A stretch of DNA of 64,000 bases, taken from Aptenodytes patagonicus. Taxonomy: Eukaryota; Chordata; Aves; Sphenisciformes; Spheniscidae. The notes beneath the pieces were generated by a model, which saw only the letters and a program-made list of their open reading frames with translations, was not told where the DNA came from and searched no databases. The DNA lies in contig NC_134970.1 in NCBI RefSeq assembly GCF_965638725.1, positions 7,174,001 to 7,238,000 on the forward strand, in the 5' to 3' direction. Position 1 is the first letter of the stretch, and each line of letters opens with the position of its first letter. Made by a program: the position numbers and the translations under genes. Positions 45,961 through 59,200 of this stretch are shown one piece after another.

Positions 45961-47514
45961 TACAGCATCTTCTACAGACATTGATAAGGATGATACAGTG
46001 ATAAGTTATAAGGATGTGATATAGTGATAACCATAAAGATGCAGCGAGATGCATTACTGCAGAAATGTCCACACACCACGCGAGGGCAGAGTAGGTCCAA
46101 GTCTGCTCTAGCAGCTCTACAAAGAAAGGATCTTCCCAGCATCAGTGTTGTAAGAACTATATAAACTCCGTGCATGTGTGTGTGTGTATGTGACAGTGGC
46201 TGGAAAGACCCCTGGTATTTCTTCTGAAGCACCCAAGCAGAAGCTAATGGTCCCTCTTAGCTTACCAGCCACCCAGGCAGGGCAATATTTGAGTATTGTC
46301 ATGTCGTGTCCAGTACAAGGTTACTCAGCACTTTATCCAGCCCGGATCTGAAAGGAAGCGTCACTGTTTTGACGTCTGTACATGGGAGCACGTATAGCAC
46401 ACGAGCCATACCATCCACTAAGTGGGATGGCTGTGGAAGCATGTCCTTTCTGCTGTATAGCAGGGTGCGCTGTGGGAGTCCCGCATCCCTGACCTGTTCC
46501 CCAAGGTTGAATTCCCAGGCATCAGCAGTAGAAAGTCTGCACACCACGAGGGAGTGGTGATCCCCTGACAGCACCAAGCAGTGCTTGTGGGCACAGGATC
46601 TGGAAACTGCTCCTGTGCCTAGAGCTTGGCACGGTGCTCTTGCCGCTCACTGAGGAGCCCAGCTGCTGGCTGTCACAGCAGGCACTGGGGTTGCTGCCAC
46701 TGGGACCAGTGTCTCTTCACCTGCTGCCACACATTTAACTCCTGTTCCTCTTTCATAACCCATTTTACCTGACTTTGCTCCCAATGGCCGTGCAATTGTA
46801 CGTTAGGGGACATCTACTCACATCTGCCCTGCTGGTGGTTGGGCACTGAGTGGAGAGCATGCCCCTGATGGCTTGTGAGGAAGTGACTGTGGGACCCAAC
46901 ACATCTCTGCCTCTCTCTTGCCTTCATTTTTATAGAGTGGGTTTTCACCCAAATCAAGACCTTCAGTTTCACACACAACCTTCAGTCTTTACCTCTTCCC
47001 TAGAATACCATGACATATGTGTAATCTGTACTCTTTCCCTTGCACGTCCCTTGCTGGTGGGGAGGGCTGGAGTGCCAGACTCAGGAGTCCAAGTGATTAC
47101 ATGGGACTAGTAATGAAAAGAGAAGGATGACGGTGTACCTAAAAGGCTAAAACAAGAGGACCAGAGTGGGGGTAGTGCACAGAACATCCCCAGCTTGCCC
47201 AGCACTCCTTGGAGGGGTCTGGTGCATGCTGCCCAGAAGGTCTCTGTCCCTAGATGGAAGGACACACAGAAAAGAATTAGATCCTGCAGTTGTGGGGAGC
47301 TTTTTGCCCCCCTTCCCCTGCAACCGAGTTTCATTCTTCTGGTATTAGGGTTAGCCAGTATGACGAGGGCCCTGGTGCTGTTGATGCAGAGGCCCCATGA
47401 TTTTGTGAGGCTTCAGACAGGGATTTCATAGGCCGGAAGATGAGGGGAAAAAAGCAGAACGAGCCTCACCATGAGGTCTAACAGTCATTTCATTTTTGAT
47501 GAAAGTGCTGGGCA
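45961..47514. other. Intergenic sequence, no gene recognised
   Basis: A short TG-rich tract lies at about 46165-46190. The segment near 46310-46350 (AGGTTACTCAGCACTTTATC) vaguely resembles a reversed CR1 3' end but is too diverged to call. Nothing else is seen. Confidence 0.4.
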
Positions 47515-49175
47515 GGCCAGCTAGGTGAGGTGATGGATCTGCTAGTTATGCATAAGGAAGAACTGTTTGGGGATGTGATGGTTGATGGCAGCTTTGGCTG
47601 CTGGAATCGTGACTTGGTGGATTTGAGATGAGTGAGGAAGGCAAGCAGCAGAGTAACAACTCTGCCACCAGGAAATGGGCATATTCAGGGGTTAGGTGAG
47701 ATTGTAATGGAGGCTGCCCTCAGGGGGCAAAGCCACCCAGGAAAGCTGCTGAATTTTGAAGGATGACCTCCCCAAACAGAAGAAGGGCCCAGTGTGATCT
47801 GCAGGAAGTCAAGCAAGCATGGCAGGAGGCCAGCATGGATGAACAGGGAACTCATGACTAAGCTCAAATGAAAAAAATGAAGTGCACAGAAAGTGAAAGC
47901 AGGGTTGGGCTGCCCAGAAGGAACATAGAAACACTGCTTGAATGTGCAGGGGTGGAGTTAGGAAACGTTGGCCCACTGCTGAATGGGTTGGGTGTCCTAT
48001 TGACAAAGGACATCGAAAAGGCCCCGGGCTTCACTAGCATGGCCTCCCCAGTCTCTGTGCCTAGTGGCAGGGTTTGGGAGAGAGAGGTACGTTAGAAGAA
48101 GATAAAATTGTAGGTCATTTAAGGAAACTGGACATACATGACCCTGTGAGACCAGACAGGATGTACCTGAGGGCGCTGAGGGAGCTGGATGATGTCATTG
48201 CAAGGCCATTCTACATCATCTTTGAAAACTCTTCGCAACTGGGGAAGGATCCTGATGACTGCCATGAAAAAGGTAAGTGTCACACCCATCTTCAAAAAGG
48301 GCAAGAAGGAAGATCCAGGAAATGACAGGCCGCTCAGCCTCACCTCAGTCCCTGGGAAAGTTTTGGAGCAGATCCTCCTTGAAACCGTGTCCAAGGACAT
48401 GAAGGCACACAATGGACAAGAAGGTAACTGGGAACAGTCAGTGTGGAGCTTTACTAAAGGCAAATCTTCCCAATTAACTTCCACAGTGAGATGACTTGGC
48501 TGTGAGGATGGAGGATCAGTGGGTGCTGTTTCCCCTGGCTTTTGCAAGGTTTCTGACACAGTTTCCCATACATACTTGTAGCGATGCTGCTGCAATGAAG
48601 GTCAACCACATGCTGGGCTGCATTAGTAAAAGTGGAGCTAGCATGTGGAGGGAAGTGGTTGTTCATCTCTATTTGGTTCTTAGGAGGTCATACCTGAAGT
48701 ACTGTGTCCATTTTGGGGTCCCCCAGCATAAGAAAGACATAGACATGTTGGAGAGTCCAGATGAGGTGGTTGGGGGCTGAAGCACAGCCTCATGAACACA
48801 TGAGGAGAGGCTTATAGAGCTGGGTTTCAACTTGGAGGAGCGAAGGCTAAGGGGAGATCTTGCTGTCTGCAACTACCTAATGTGTGGCCGTGTCAGAGGT
48901 GCACACTGAAGAGGCAAGAGGTCGTGGACACAGATTTCAGCAAGGGAAATGGTGCTGCAAAATTTTTCCCCGTTTGAGTGGTGCAGCCCTGGGACAGGTA
49001 CCAGGGAGCTGGTGGGATCTTCATACTTGATGGGTTTCAGAACTTAACTGGACAAGGTGCTGAGCAACCTGATCTTGCTTTGGGGTTAGTCCTGCTTTGT
49101 GTAGGGAGTTAGAGCCTTCCAGAGGGCTGGTCTGACCAAAATTATTTTAGGTTTCTTTCATCTCTCTGCATACAG
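47515..49175 (+). mobile_element. CR1 LINE copy: 3' two thirds of ORF2 and 3' end, inactivated
   Basis: The copy keeps recognisable pieces of the CR1 endonuclease/reverse-transcriptase ORF2 in order, shifted between frames by indels and stops: LLVMHKEELFGDVMVDGSFG, NVGPLLNGLGVLLTKDIEKA, LRKLDIHDPVRPDRMYLRAL, IARPFYIIFENS, VTPIFKKGKKEDPGNDRPLS and FTKGKSSQLTS. It ends with the 3' UTR near 49.17 kb (CAAGGTGCTGAGCAACCTGA). The 5' part is missing, as usual for CR1. It cannot make protein in this state. Confidence 0.85.
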
Positions 49176-51643
49176 GGCTGTATTCTAGTTTAATCTAAAT
49201 ATCCTATTTAAGACCGTAAAAGCTCCAGCATTTATTTTTAATTTTTGTATGTTATATTATAGGGTTTTTTTTGTATTTAAGTTTTCTCTGTCTAGGAACT
49301 CTCCAAGATCCTGTGGACAGGTCGATTGCTGTTATAACATATCTGGAAATAGTATAAATTATTTCAAAATCATAAATTGACATTAAGAGATTTTCTGTTG
49401 ATGGTGTTGTGTTTACTAACATGTCTTCATGTTTTGCTTACAGGCTTTTTTGTGTAGGGACAGTGCTCCAGAATCTTTATGTAGTTCACCAAAGGCGAAA
49501 CTTCCTTTAGCTGCGTTTTGCAACTCAGAATGCTTTACAATGTTGTTTCTAAACCAGTCTGTGTTTTGATGTTAGATAACAAGGTCCAGGGCATATGGAA
49601 CTATGTCAGTTCACATTTTATTTGTTCATTAACCAAAAGGCCTAGATGAAAGTGAAGGAAAACTGGAAAGGCAGATGTCTCCATGCCTGGTGAAAAAGCT
49701 GATGCTTTGAGAATCTTGCCTAGATATCCGCAGAATTTTTCTGTAAAGACTTCTCTGTTGATATTGCATTCTGGACACCTCTTTCCTCTAGAATAAAAAG
49801 GTAATACCCACCTATCTCTAGTATAGGTTTAAATATGACAGCCATAAGGCTTTTTCTTTTTACTGGAATAATGCAATGGGGCTGTTAATGTCCTTTGATT
49901 GATGTGGTTGTTGGGGTGGGAAGTGGATAGGAGACCTTTTATGCAGGAAAGATTGCTGCCATAAAGTGCTTTCAAGTTTTATGGAGCTATGTTTCTATAA
50001 GCCATAATTTGTGTCCCTGAAGTTCTGGTAAATAAGAGATCATGCTGAAGAGGAAAAATGAACTCACCAGAAAATGAAAGTTCCCCAGTATTATGGACTG
50101 CCACAAACGTAATGGAATTTCTTTTCTTTTTTTTTTTTAAGTCCTCAAGGTCCATCACATGTATGTGTGTACCCAGAGGCCCCACAAAGCTTTGCCAGAC
50201 AGGTTGAACATGCCTGTCCTTAATGGCTGTCTTGCTTGTGGGGTTGGCCTGCAGGTCTGAACATCTCCTGTCTGATGCAAGGTAGTGAGAAAAGCTGTAG
50301 GAGGCTCAGACTCCTTCCAGAAAGGTTATTGTCACCTTGAAAGTTACCTGTGCTCATGGGTATCACTGTGGCCCTAAACTTCGAAGTGATCCATAAAAGA
50401 TGGCAATGTAATCTGGGAAGGGTCATGCAATATGCTTTGCAGTCATATCAACTGTGCTGGATGCAAGAAATATTTCTGCTGGTGGGATGGACAATCTGGG
50501 GCACAGGACTCGACTAGCAGTGGACCTGTGGTGCAATTTGGGGGTTTTCTGGTTGGGGAAAGCAGAACCACACCGGAGAGGACCGAGAGTAGATGCACCA
50601 AGCTTGCTGGAAAGAGTGTGTGCACCCAGCAGGAGCTACCTGGGTGCCTTGAGTTAGCTGAGGTCCAGGTTTTTTTTCTTTCCCTTTCAAATCTGGAAAC
50701 TCTGCAGCCCGCACTGAAATGGCCCAGGCTCAGTAAGTCTGGTAAGATGAATCTTATCCAGCTCAGCAGCCATTATTTAACCTCTTCTTTCCCTGTTTCT
50801 GACTGAGCTCTTAACTCTGGTAGGATCTATTTTTTTTTTTCCCTTTAAGAAATTTTCACTGGAGCAAAAATGTCATGTGAAAAAGGGCATTTTCACCTTG
50901 GAAGGATCTGTTTCTGGAAGGTGAATTGCATCTCACCCTATGGTATGCACATGGTGAGACAGCTGTAATTTTTGCTTTCCTTTTAAGCATGTGGGAGGCA
51001 TTAAGAGGTGAGGGTTGGTTCCCTGGACACAGTATTTGGAACACAAACCATCAGTTTAGGATGAAGAACTTTATATGCTGATTTTTTCCTCTTTTTCACT
51101 TGGTTGATACAATTCACTTCGCTGTAAACTCCCCAAGGCTTTGTTAACAGCAGTCATTAAGGAATGATATGAAGGAGGAAAAGGGACTTTGAGGATGTAT
51201 CTTTACTCCTGATCACAGCTGAGACAATGGCATACCAGATATTTCAGGTGGAGGAAGCTGCTGCTAAGTACTGGCAAAAAGATGTCTGATGATGTGAAAT
51301 CTCAGAAGCAAACTGCAGACATTTGGGGGAGGTAAGTCAGAGGCTTTAGTTAAGTTAGAGTTGGAAACGCCTCCTGCCAGAGCTGCTGTGTAGAGGGAGG
51401 TAAGAATCTGTGAGTGACCTGGGGGCAGGATTTAGCATCTGTTACACAGATCTGGAACACAGACCTCACGAGGTCTGCTTCTCAACCACCTCTTCCTACG
51501 AGGTACCTCTCCAGACTTCTGTGGCTTTGCTCTCTGCCCCCCTCTCCTGATACTGACTGCTAAAGATATCTGTAGGCTGTCTGCAGATAAGGGAGATTAG
51601 GAGATACTGAACTGCCAACTGTCTGTGCAGTACAACTTCTCTG
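49176..51643. other. Intergenic sequence, no gene recognised
   Basis: The stretch is AT-rich, with short T-runs (for example 50125-50139). A 124-codon open frame at 50432-50806 shows no known domain. No RNA gene is seen. Confidence 0.45.
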
Positions 51644-52114
51644 ATGCAAAATCTTTCTACTGTTTCTTGCTCATGTGGGAGTATGAAGAAAGCAGTGGTG
51701 CGGCATGTGCCGATGCCTGACTGTGGCTTCTCGCCTTTTTTGCCGTTCTTTGAAGACTGGGATTTTCAGATAAACCTGAAGGAGAAGGGGCTCTCCAAAA
51801 ATCCCAACCTCAATGCACTGGTTCAGCGGAGGTCTGGAGGACAGGTGAGGGCTCCTGCTGTCCATTATGTGATGGGAGCAAAAGCCAAAGGACCATTGCT
51901 CTGCTTCAGCCACAGGAACAGCACTGCAAGTGACGGGACCATCTCAGCCTCTTTGATGGGCATGTGCTCCCCTGGAAATCACAGGTTCTGTTCACATTGG
52001 CCAAGATACAGCCTTGTCAGCATTTCCCCATCATTGCTTGTGCTCTCTGCAAAGCATGCAGGGCCTCAGCCTGTCTGCCTTTACGGCACAGATCTCCTCA
52101 GCCTGTTCCACTAA
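51644..52114 (+). other. Unassigned 156-codon open frame with a possible splice donor
   Basis: The frame contains CGFSPFLPFFEDWDFQINLK and EKGLSKNPNLNALVQRRSGG, followed at 51845 by CAGGTGAGG, a good donor consensus. I do not recognise the family, no convincing acceptor or partner exon lies nearby, and the length is not exceptional for this window. It is probably chance but is worth a protein search. Confidence 0.15.
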
Positions 52115-53246
52115 TGCTTCTGTCTCAGACAGGCTCTGGCAGGACAGACCTCACAGTCAGATCAAGACCCTTGTCCCCTGCAAGCCCCAGGGGCTCTGGG
52201 ATGTTCCTTATTCTCCAGCATTAGTCAAAAGAGAGTATTGGACTCTTCAAAGCTTTGCTCACTTGACTTACTACCTGGCAGATTCAGATCTGCAGCACAG
52301 TTTTATTTCTGTTTTCTTACAGTTTATTTTATTTTGCATGGGGTGATGAAGAGGTGTATGTAGCAGGAATCGGTTAACAGAAACAAGATTGAGATGAAAC
52401 AGGAAGAGAAGAAGTGGTGAAGCGAAGTGGAGATAGAGCGATGGGGGTGGGTGAAGGATTTGAACAACCAGCCAGTCACAGCAAGGCGGAGAAAGGCCGG
52501 CCAAGCCGTAGAAACTGGACTGGAAACTGATTTGCCTTCTTGCCTTTTCTCCCTTTGCCCCTAAGGGAGTTAGTTCCCCTAACTGAACATGTGTGTGTCC
52601 AGGGTGAAATTCACTTCACTATGTTCCTCAAATGTCTTCAATGCGGTGGCAAAAGGAAATGTGAAACTCTGGCTATGTAACTTTTCCAAACCAGAAGTTT
52701 AAAAAAAAAAAAAGAGAGAGGAAAAATAAAGACCTAAATGTGAGAGTGGGAGAAGAAGGAAGAGAAGAGGTGGGTTGGAGGAGGTGGGAGAGGAAAATAA
52801 TCCAGTTATTTTAATTGATTGATTCAATTGGCAAAAAATGCAGGAGAAAACCAAAAAATTAAAAGCATAAAAGGCTTTTTTCCTGAGGACTTGGAGCTGA
52901 AACAACTGCAGAATTTCTGGTGCAATTGTTTTTCTGTTTGTTAACTGGCTCCATTATTGTGGGGCAGCAAAGCAAAGGAGAGGAAGAGCCTGGCTGTGAA
53001 GCACTGTGTAGGAGCAAGGACTTCTTTTGGGCACCCCTTTAACCTCAATGGCAAATTTGGACCCAACTTCGCATCTGCTTTTTCCTTGAGGATTAGGGTC
53101 ACTTTAGCTGTGGTGCTGAAGGCTGTAGTTTTCTGAACAGTTGATGTTAGGAGAAGTTAGCATTGCCACCAAAACAACTCATCTGGCTCCATCCTCCTCT
53201 CTTCCCCTGGTTCAGGAAATCAATCATCCATAATGAAACTAGCCTT

Positions 53247-53278
<32 letters not shown>

Positions 53279-53279
53279 C
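53247..53279. repeat. (TTG)n microsatellite
   Basis: About ten or eleven uninterrupted copies of TTG. Confidence 0.95.
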
Positions 53280-55403
53280 AGAATTAACCTCAAACAGTTC
53301 CTAGGTGGTGTGGAGCAGTTGCTGGATTTTATCCCTAGACTGGCAGCAATTCAGGATCAGTTCTTCCCACACACCGTGGTGTAAACATGGATGTAGGATG
53401 ATGTTTTTGAGAGGAGGAGCTAGTTTTTGCCTCTACTCACAAAGTTCCTGGCGCTTTGCTCTCTCCAACGTCTTGGCTGGGAAAGTTATAGTAATAAGTT
53501 TTAAAAAGTATGTTTGGTTATATGCAAACAACAGGACCCCCAATGTTTCTGGTCAAGTGTCATGTTAGGATGAGACCAACTGTGCATCTCCCCCTGTTTC
53601 CCTCCTGTTCCTCTGCAATGTGATAGGAAAACCTGGACATGCAGGCTGGGAGCGTGCTGTGGTGCATAAGGAGATCCCTGAGCTGGACAATGGGAGAATC
53701 AGGACCATGGGTCGTGTCCTACAGGCTGAAGTTTTCTTTGTCTCTAAGGCTATCCCAGGCTGCTGGATAAGGAAGGGAGACAATACCTCAAAGAATCCAG
53801 TCTCTCCAACCAAAGAAAATGCTGTCATCGGGAAGAGGGGAAAATGCATGTTTAGTTTGTGGATGGCTTTGCTGTCAACTTGATTTGCACTTCAGGAAAA
53901 TCAGCTAATTGGGTTAAAGAAATAGATCTTATAATGTTTATGTGTGATGCTGACTGGTTGGCCAATCCCCTCTGTTTTTAGGTTGTTGTCTCTGATGTGG
54001 TGTTAGTCATCACCTTCAAACACAGTGCTTTATTCCTCATGAAGAATGTCTCCCGTGTCCCCTGGTGGGTCTTGCTTTTTATTTTATATTTTATTTTATT
54101 TCAGAACATTTTGAAAAGGAATAAATAAAAAATGGATTCTGATTGTCCTGACTGTCACCATCCATTTGTGATGATAGTCATAAATGAATGAGCAGTTGCT
54201 TAATACTGTCAAAGGAAGTACTTTGGCAGCCTGGCATTTCTGCCCTTTCATTTTCGGGTGATGGAAACTGCAATGAGTAATGAAAGAGCATGTCTGGGTT
54301 TTTTTTGTGGGGAAAAGATGTCCCATTACTCTCCATGTTTTGGACACCAATGTGCCTGTCTAGAGCATGCCTTGTTTCCCTTCTTGGAGTTATGACCTTA
54401 TTTGATATTAGCAATAGTTCAAAGTAGGTGACATTCATTGCATGATATACATGAAGAGCACTGCTGTGTCCCAGCCTTTACCCAGCCGTTGCCAAACCGT
54501 GCAATCAATAACAAAGTTGTAAAGCCAAAGAAGATTATTTCAGCATGTTGAGTAAATGTCTTAATTGCTTGCTATGGAGTCCCAGAAGAGCCTAGAAGGA
54601 GACTTCTTGCCATAGACTTGATTCCTTTTAGTGCTCTCGCAGCAGAACTGGCATCTTTCAGCTGTTAACTGAAGCTTTACATGTTCCTCAGCTTGTCACG
54701 TGCTCCTCCATAAACATCAGAACTGACTTTGGACACTGAATGCAAGAGTATCTATGGCTCTCTTGTGTCTCAAAGAAAAACAAATGGATGAGGGCTATGG
54801 GCAAAATGCTACCAGGTGAATCAGGACAGGATGCTGTAATTTAAAGTGAGCCATTCTATTTCCTGTTTCTTACGGTTTCCTAACATTGGAGTTCCACCAG
54901 TATAGCTCCCTTTACAAGTTAGTGCATACTTGTAAATGAGATTGCCATCATTGGATTTTGATACTTCACAGTGCTGAGATACCAGTCATGGCAAGTGGAA
55001 CTGAGCTTGTTGAGCTGCTGTGGATGCCAGAAAAAGTCCAACATTTTGGCAAAAGAAAGACATGTGTCATGGGTTGACCTGGGAGGTGAGAACCACAGCT
55101 CTGGAAAGAACATAAGATTGCCATGCTAATCCAGTTTTGTGTCCTCTCTAACAGACAGTGTTGGATGCTGTAGAGAAATCCCTAATCCCCTCATTCTGTG
55201 CTGAGAAGGCTCGTTTACTGCTCTGCCCTAAGGCTGTGAATAAGCCCAGCTCTACACATTACAGCAGAGAATAATTGTCTTCCTTTCTCAGGATGATGCA
55301 CAAGACAGTTTAGGATGGCAGTTGAAGGACTTTGGGGTGAGGCAAGGTGTTTTTATATAGAAATAAGTGAATAACGTGCACATATTCATGGTTACTGGAT
55401 ATT

Positions 55404-55424
55404 TGTGTGTGTGTGTGTGTGTGT
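55404..55424. repeat. (TG)n microsatellite
   Basis: About ten uninterrupted TG dinucleotides. Confidence 0.95.
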
Positions 55425-55554
55425 ACAAGCACATGCCTGAAATCAAATATACATACAATAGCATTTGCAGAGTATAGAAAGACAGAGCAGCCCATGTAGA
55501 GTGTTTTCTTGACCATACATAGGCTTACGTAGGAATAGAATTAGTGCCACGCAT

Positions 55555-56246
55555 CAGTACAAGCTGGAGACTGACTGGCTGGGAAGCAGCTCTGCAGAGA
55601 AGGACCCGGGGGTCTGGGTGGTCAGCAAACTGACCATGAACCAGCAATGCACCCTTGTGGCAAGGAAAGCCACTAGCATCCTCGGCTGCATTTGGAAGAG
55701 CCTTGCCAGCAGATGGAGGGAGGTGATCCTTCCCCTCAGCACTGGCGAGGCCACATCTGGTGTATTGTGTCCATTTCTGGACTCCCCAGTACAAGAAAGG
55801 CATGAACTTACTGCAGAGAGTCCAGTGAAGGGCCACAAAAATTATTAAAAGGCTGGAGCATCTCTCATATGAAAAGAAGCTCAGAGAGCTGGGATGTTTA
55901 GCCTGGAGAACAGAAGGCTAAGGGGGATCTTGTCAGTGTATATAAATACCTGATGGGAGGGAATGAAGAAAAGGGAGTTGAACTCTTCTCAGTGGTGCCC
56001 AGTGACAGGACAAGAGGTGCAATGTGAAGAACAGAAAATTCCGTCTGAACATAAAACCCCACCAAACACTGGAATAGGTTGTCCAAAGGGATTGTTGAGT
56101 CTCCATGCATGGAGTTATTAAAAATCTGACTGGACGCAACCTGCTGTAGCTGACCCTGCTTGCGTAGGCAGGTTGGACTAGGTGGTCTTGAGAAGTCCCT
56201 TCCAACTTCAATGGTTCCGATTCTTTGATTTTGTGATTATTCTTGA
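55555..56246 (+). mobile_element. CR1 LINE 3' end (692 bp) with intact tail
   Basis: It starts with TACAAGCTGGAGACTGACTG and shows CR1 ORF2 C-terminal pieces (MNQQCTLVARKATSILGCIW, then a region like the usual VQWRATKIIKGLEHLSYE) broken by stops and frameshifts. The 3' UTR reads GGTTGGACTAGGTGGTCTTG and CCCTTCCAACTTCAATGG, with the tail ATTCTTTGATTTTGTGATTA ending near 56246. It is a 5'-truncated insertion on the plus strand. Confidence 0.9.
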
Positions 56247-59200
56247 TGTAGATTTGGAATAGTGTGGAATTATTCTTAAGAATAAGTGATAAGAATGATA
56301 TAAATACTTTATCTTTAAGAGCAGACTATGCCTGATAGGTTCTTACCCACCACTAGAACAATTAATATAAAAAGTATGATATTTAATAGTGATATTAAAA
56401 TTTAGGAGAAGACAAATGACAGGTAGCCTTTGAGCAGGCAGAAGCAGCTTATCTGGAGTACAAAGAGGGAGAGGAGATGATGATCTGGAAGTACTTGCCA
56501 AGAAAGACAAATTAATACAAAAACTTCTGGGTGGATTTGAATACAGATACCCTTTTGTGATGGGATGCAAGGAAGGAGAAGTGTAAGACATGCTAATTAA
56601 TCTCACTCAGATAGATTTACTATCGTGAACAGTTTATGGCACTGGAAGCTGAGAAAGGAGAATAAAAATGTTCCCCTAGCTTGCAGTTTAGCACAGCATC
56701 TAGTCTTGGCTCCTGCTGGGCCAGTCAAGAGATTGGTGCTTTGCTTTCCCTTCAGGCTGTTCAAGGAAGCACTTGAACTGCTGTTCATCACTTCTGGAGG
56801 GAACGAGACATCATCGGCTGCTTCTGAGCAATACTTGCCACAGGTAGCTAATGCAATGCACTCTCTGCATCCTCGTGCCTGAGAACCAGATGAAGGCTGA
56901 GAGGTGGGAACTCTCAGAGATGCACTTAGTCCTAACTCCCATCAAGTGACCAGCATTTCAAGAGCTTTTCAAGAGCCCTGTGACTCTGGCATGGGGAAGC
57001 TGGCTAGCCCATGTGCAGGGACATATTACTTGCTCCGTGTCCTGGGCGTGGATGCAGCAGGAGCTGCATCTACCTGCCTCCCATATTTAAAGGGCAGAGT
57101 GCCCTAGCTGGAGTAGTTCTGGTATTACAAGAGTGCTGTCTGCATTCTTACATACACACCGACTGTCTTGAGTGGACAAAGACAAAGGGAGCTCCAATCC
57201 CAAGTGGGGACTGCTGCTTGATTCCCTATGGAGCTGCAGAAAGAGCACATCCCAGTGAATATAAGGGAAAGAAAAGAGCCAGTTGCAGCATTCCCCAACT
57301 CCCTCCATCATTCACTCCACATTGAGGCCTTACTAGCAGTCATACAAATCCTAGATGTTTATTTCCAATCGTAAGTAAATACCAAAGTGCTTCAGAAAAC
57401 ATGTCTTTCTGCATCTTTAAGCACCTCTGCATTGTTAATATCTGTCCCCTGGGAGCCCTTTAGGATAGGAGACAGTGACCATTACTTAAAGACCCTCTGC
57501 CCCAGCCAAGCCTTAATTCTTTAAGTCCTGTGGGTCTCAGGAGAGGTGCCACAGAAGAGGTCAAGGTGTTTGACTCAGTTTATCACTGGACAGTATTTGA
57601 GTGTGATTCTTCTGCCTCACTAATTGCAAGGAAGTTACTCCAGTTTTGAGGCATTCAGGAAGCTGGAGCTTTTTTCTTTTTTCCAGGTTGGCTTTTCACA
57701 TTGGGAACTCAGCTTTTCCTGTGATTTTTCCCAGGGGTCAACTTGACACTTGCTTGTACAATGACGTCCTAGACACCTGAAGAGAAGACAATGAGCAAGG
57801 ATATTGAGTGTACTGGTATACCTTGAAACATAACTTTGCACATACTTTGCTTCCATCCAAGGTTTAAGAAATCTCCTAGCAGAATACTTCCCAGAATACT
57901 TCTGCTTCCCAGCAGTATACTTCCCAGCATAATAGTGGGAGAGTGTACTAGCATTCCCAGAGGAATCAGAACAAACTGTTAACGCCTCAACCCCTTGCAA
58001 GCCTGCCTCCTCTGCACCGTGTTCCCACCTATCGCCTTTCAAAGTGGTGCCTCTCCCTCCTCTGGGTATGGGAAGCATACAGCTGGAAGCAAGGTGGATT
58101 GCAGACAGACCTGTGGCTTTGACTGCATTCCTAGGAACACCCAGTTACCAGACTCATGCCTGAAGGCTGTAAGCGCGTAGGACAGCCAGCTCTCCGCTGC
58201 ATGAAAGCAGTGTGGCCTTTACCCAGCAGAGAAGGAGTGAAGTGTGCTATGCCATCTCCTTGGCAACACAGGATGCCGCGAGGCAGTTGCTCCGTGCTCT
58301 GCCCTGGCTCCCTGCTCTTTTTGGGGTCAAACCCAGTGTCTCTTGTAGTTGAGAATCCTCTGTGAGGTCATCCATCAGATCTCACCTTTTTCTGTGCCTG
58401 TCTGCCCATCTTTGACTGCTCCATCCTAAAACTCTGACAGACACCATAGAATGCAGCAGATACAAGGGAAACCTACACCATGGCCAGTGGAGATCGAAGA
58501 TCATAAGGTCTTTCACTTTGAGAACAGAAGCCAGTATGTTTGGTCCCACTGATGCTCTGGCTCTGGACTGTCTGTGCCTACACCAGCCAGCATCCCCTTC
58601 CTGGGGTCTGTGATGGAAGGAAGAGGTGCGTGGGGATGCAGGGCTGGGAGCGCAGTGTCCATATGAAGAAATGTTGGGTCTGGATGGCAGGGGAAAGATC
58701 CCAGCAAGAATTAGAGTTAACAAAATATTCACAGACAAAAAGTTGAGATGAAATGCCTCAGTTTTGCTTCCAGGAGCTCAAAACAGCAAATCCTGTGGGA
58801 ATGAGATAGCCTGGAAGTTCCCAATCAGGTCTTGAACAGTAATGGTTCTTGGCGCATGTTTGGAAGAGATTGTCTGAAAATATGAATATGGTTTTGTGTC
58901 ACCAGAGAGTAGGGAAAAGCCATTAACCCTTTGGTAGCTCAGGGTATAACCTGAAACTCCTGAGGTCAGCTGCCAGACCTGACGTGTGGTCTATCTCAGT
59001 CTCGAAAATGGGCTGGCATTCTCCAAAGTGTCTCTGCTTTTCTCTGACCTCCTTGGCTAGTACCAGATACTGCAATCCTATGCAGAGCTTGCTTCTCATC
59101 ATTTCCATTCCCGTGGCTGCGGCAGTGCTGCCATCCCACGCCTTCCGAATCATGGCCCAGACTTCCAGAAATCACAACATTGGTGGAACAAACAATGAGC

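Larger units (their letters stand above)
52115..55554. other. Intergenic sequence with simple repeats, no gene recognised
   Basis: It contains an A-run at 52701-52714, a (TTG)n tract at 53247-53279, T- and TTTTA-rich sequence near 54075-54104 and a (TG)n tract at 55404-55424. At 55066-55082, TGTCATGGGTTGACC resembles the edge of another avian LTR family but no body follows. Confidence 0.45.

Noticed and set aside
46290-46410. Possible reversed CR1 3' end
   Set aside because: Only AGGTTACTCAGCACTTTATC-like similarity is present. It is too short and diverged to call by eye.
55066-55103. TGTCATGGGTTGACCTGG resembling an LTR edge
   Set aside because: Only about 17 bases fit. No LTR body, polyadenylation signal or target duplication follows.
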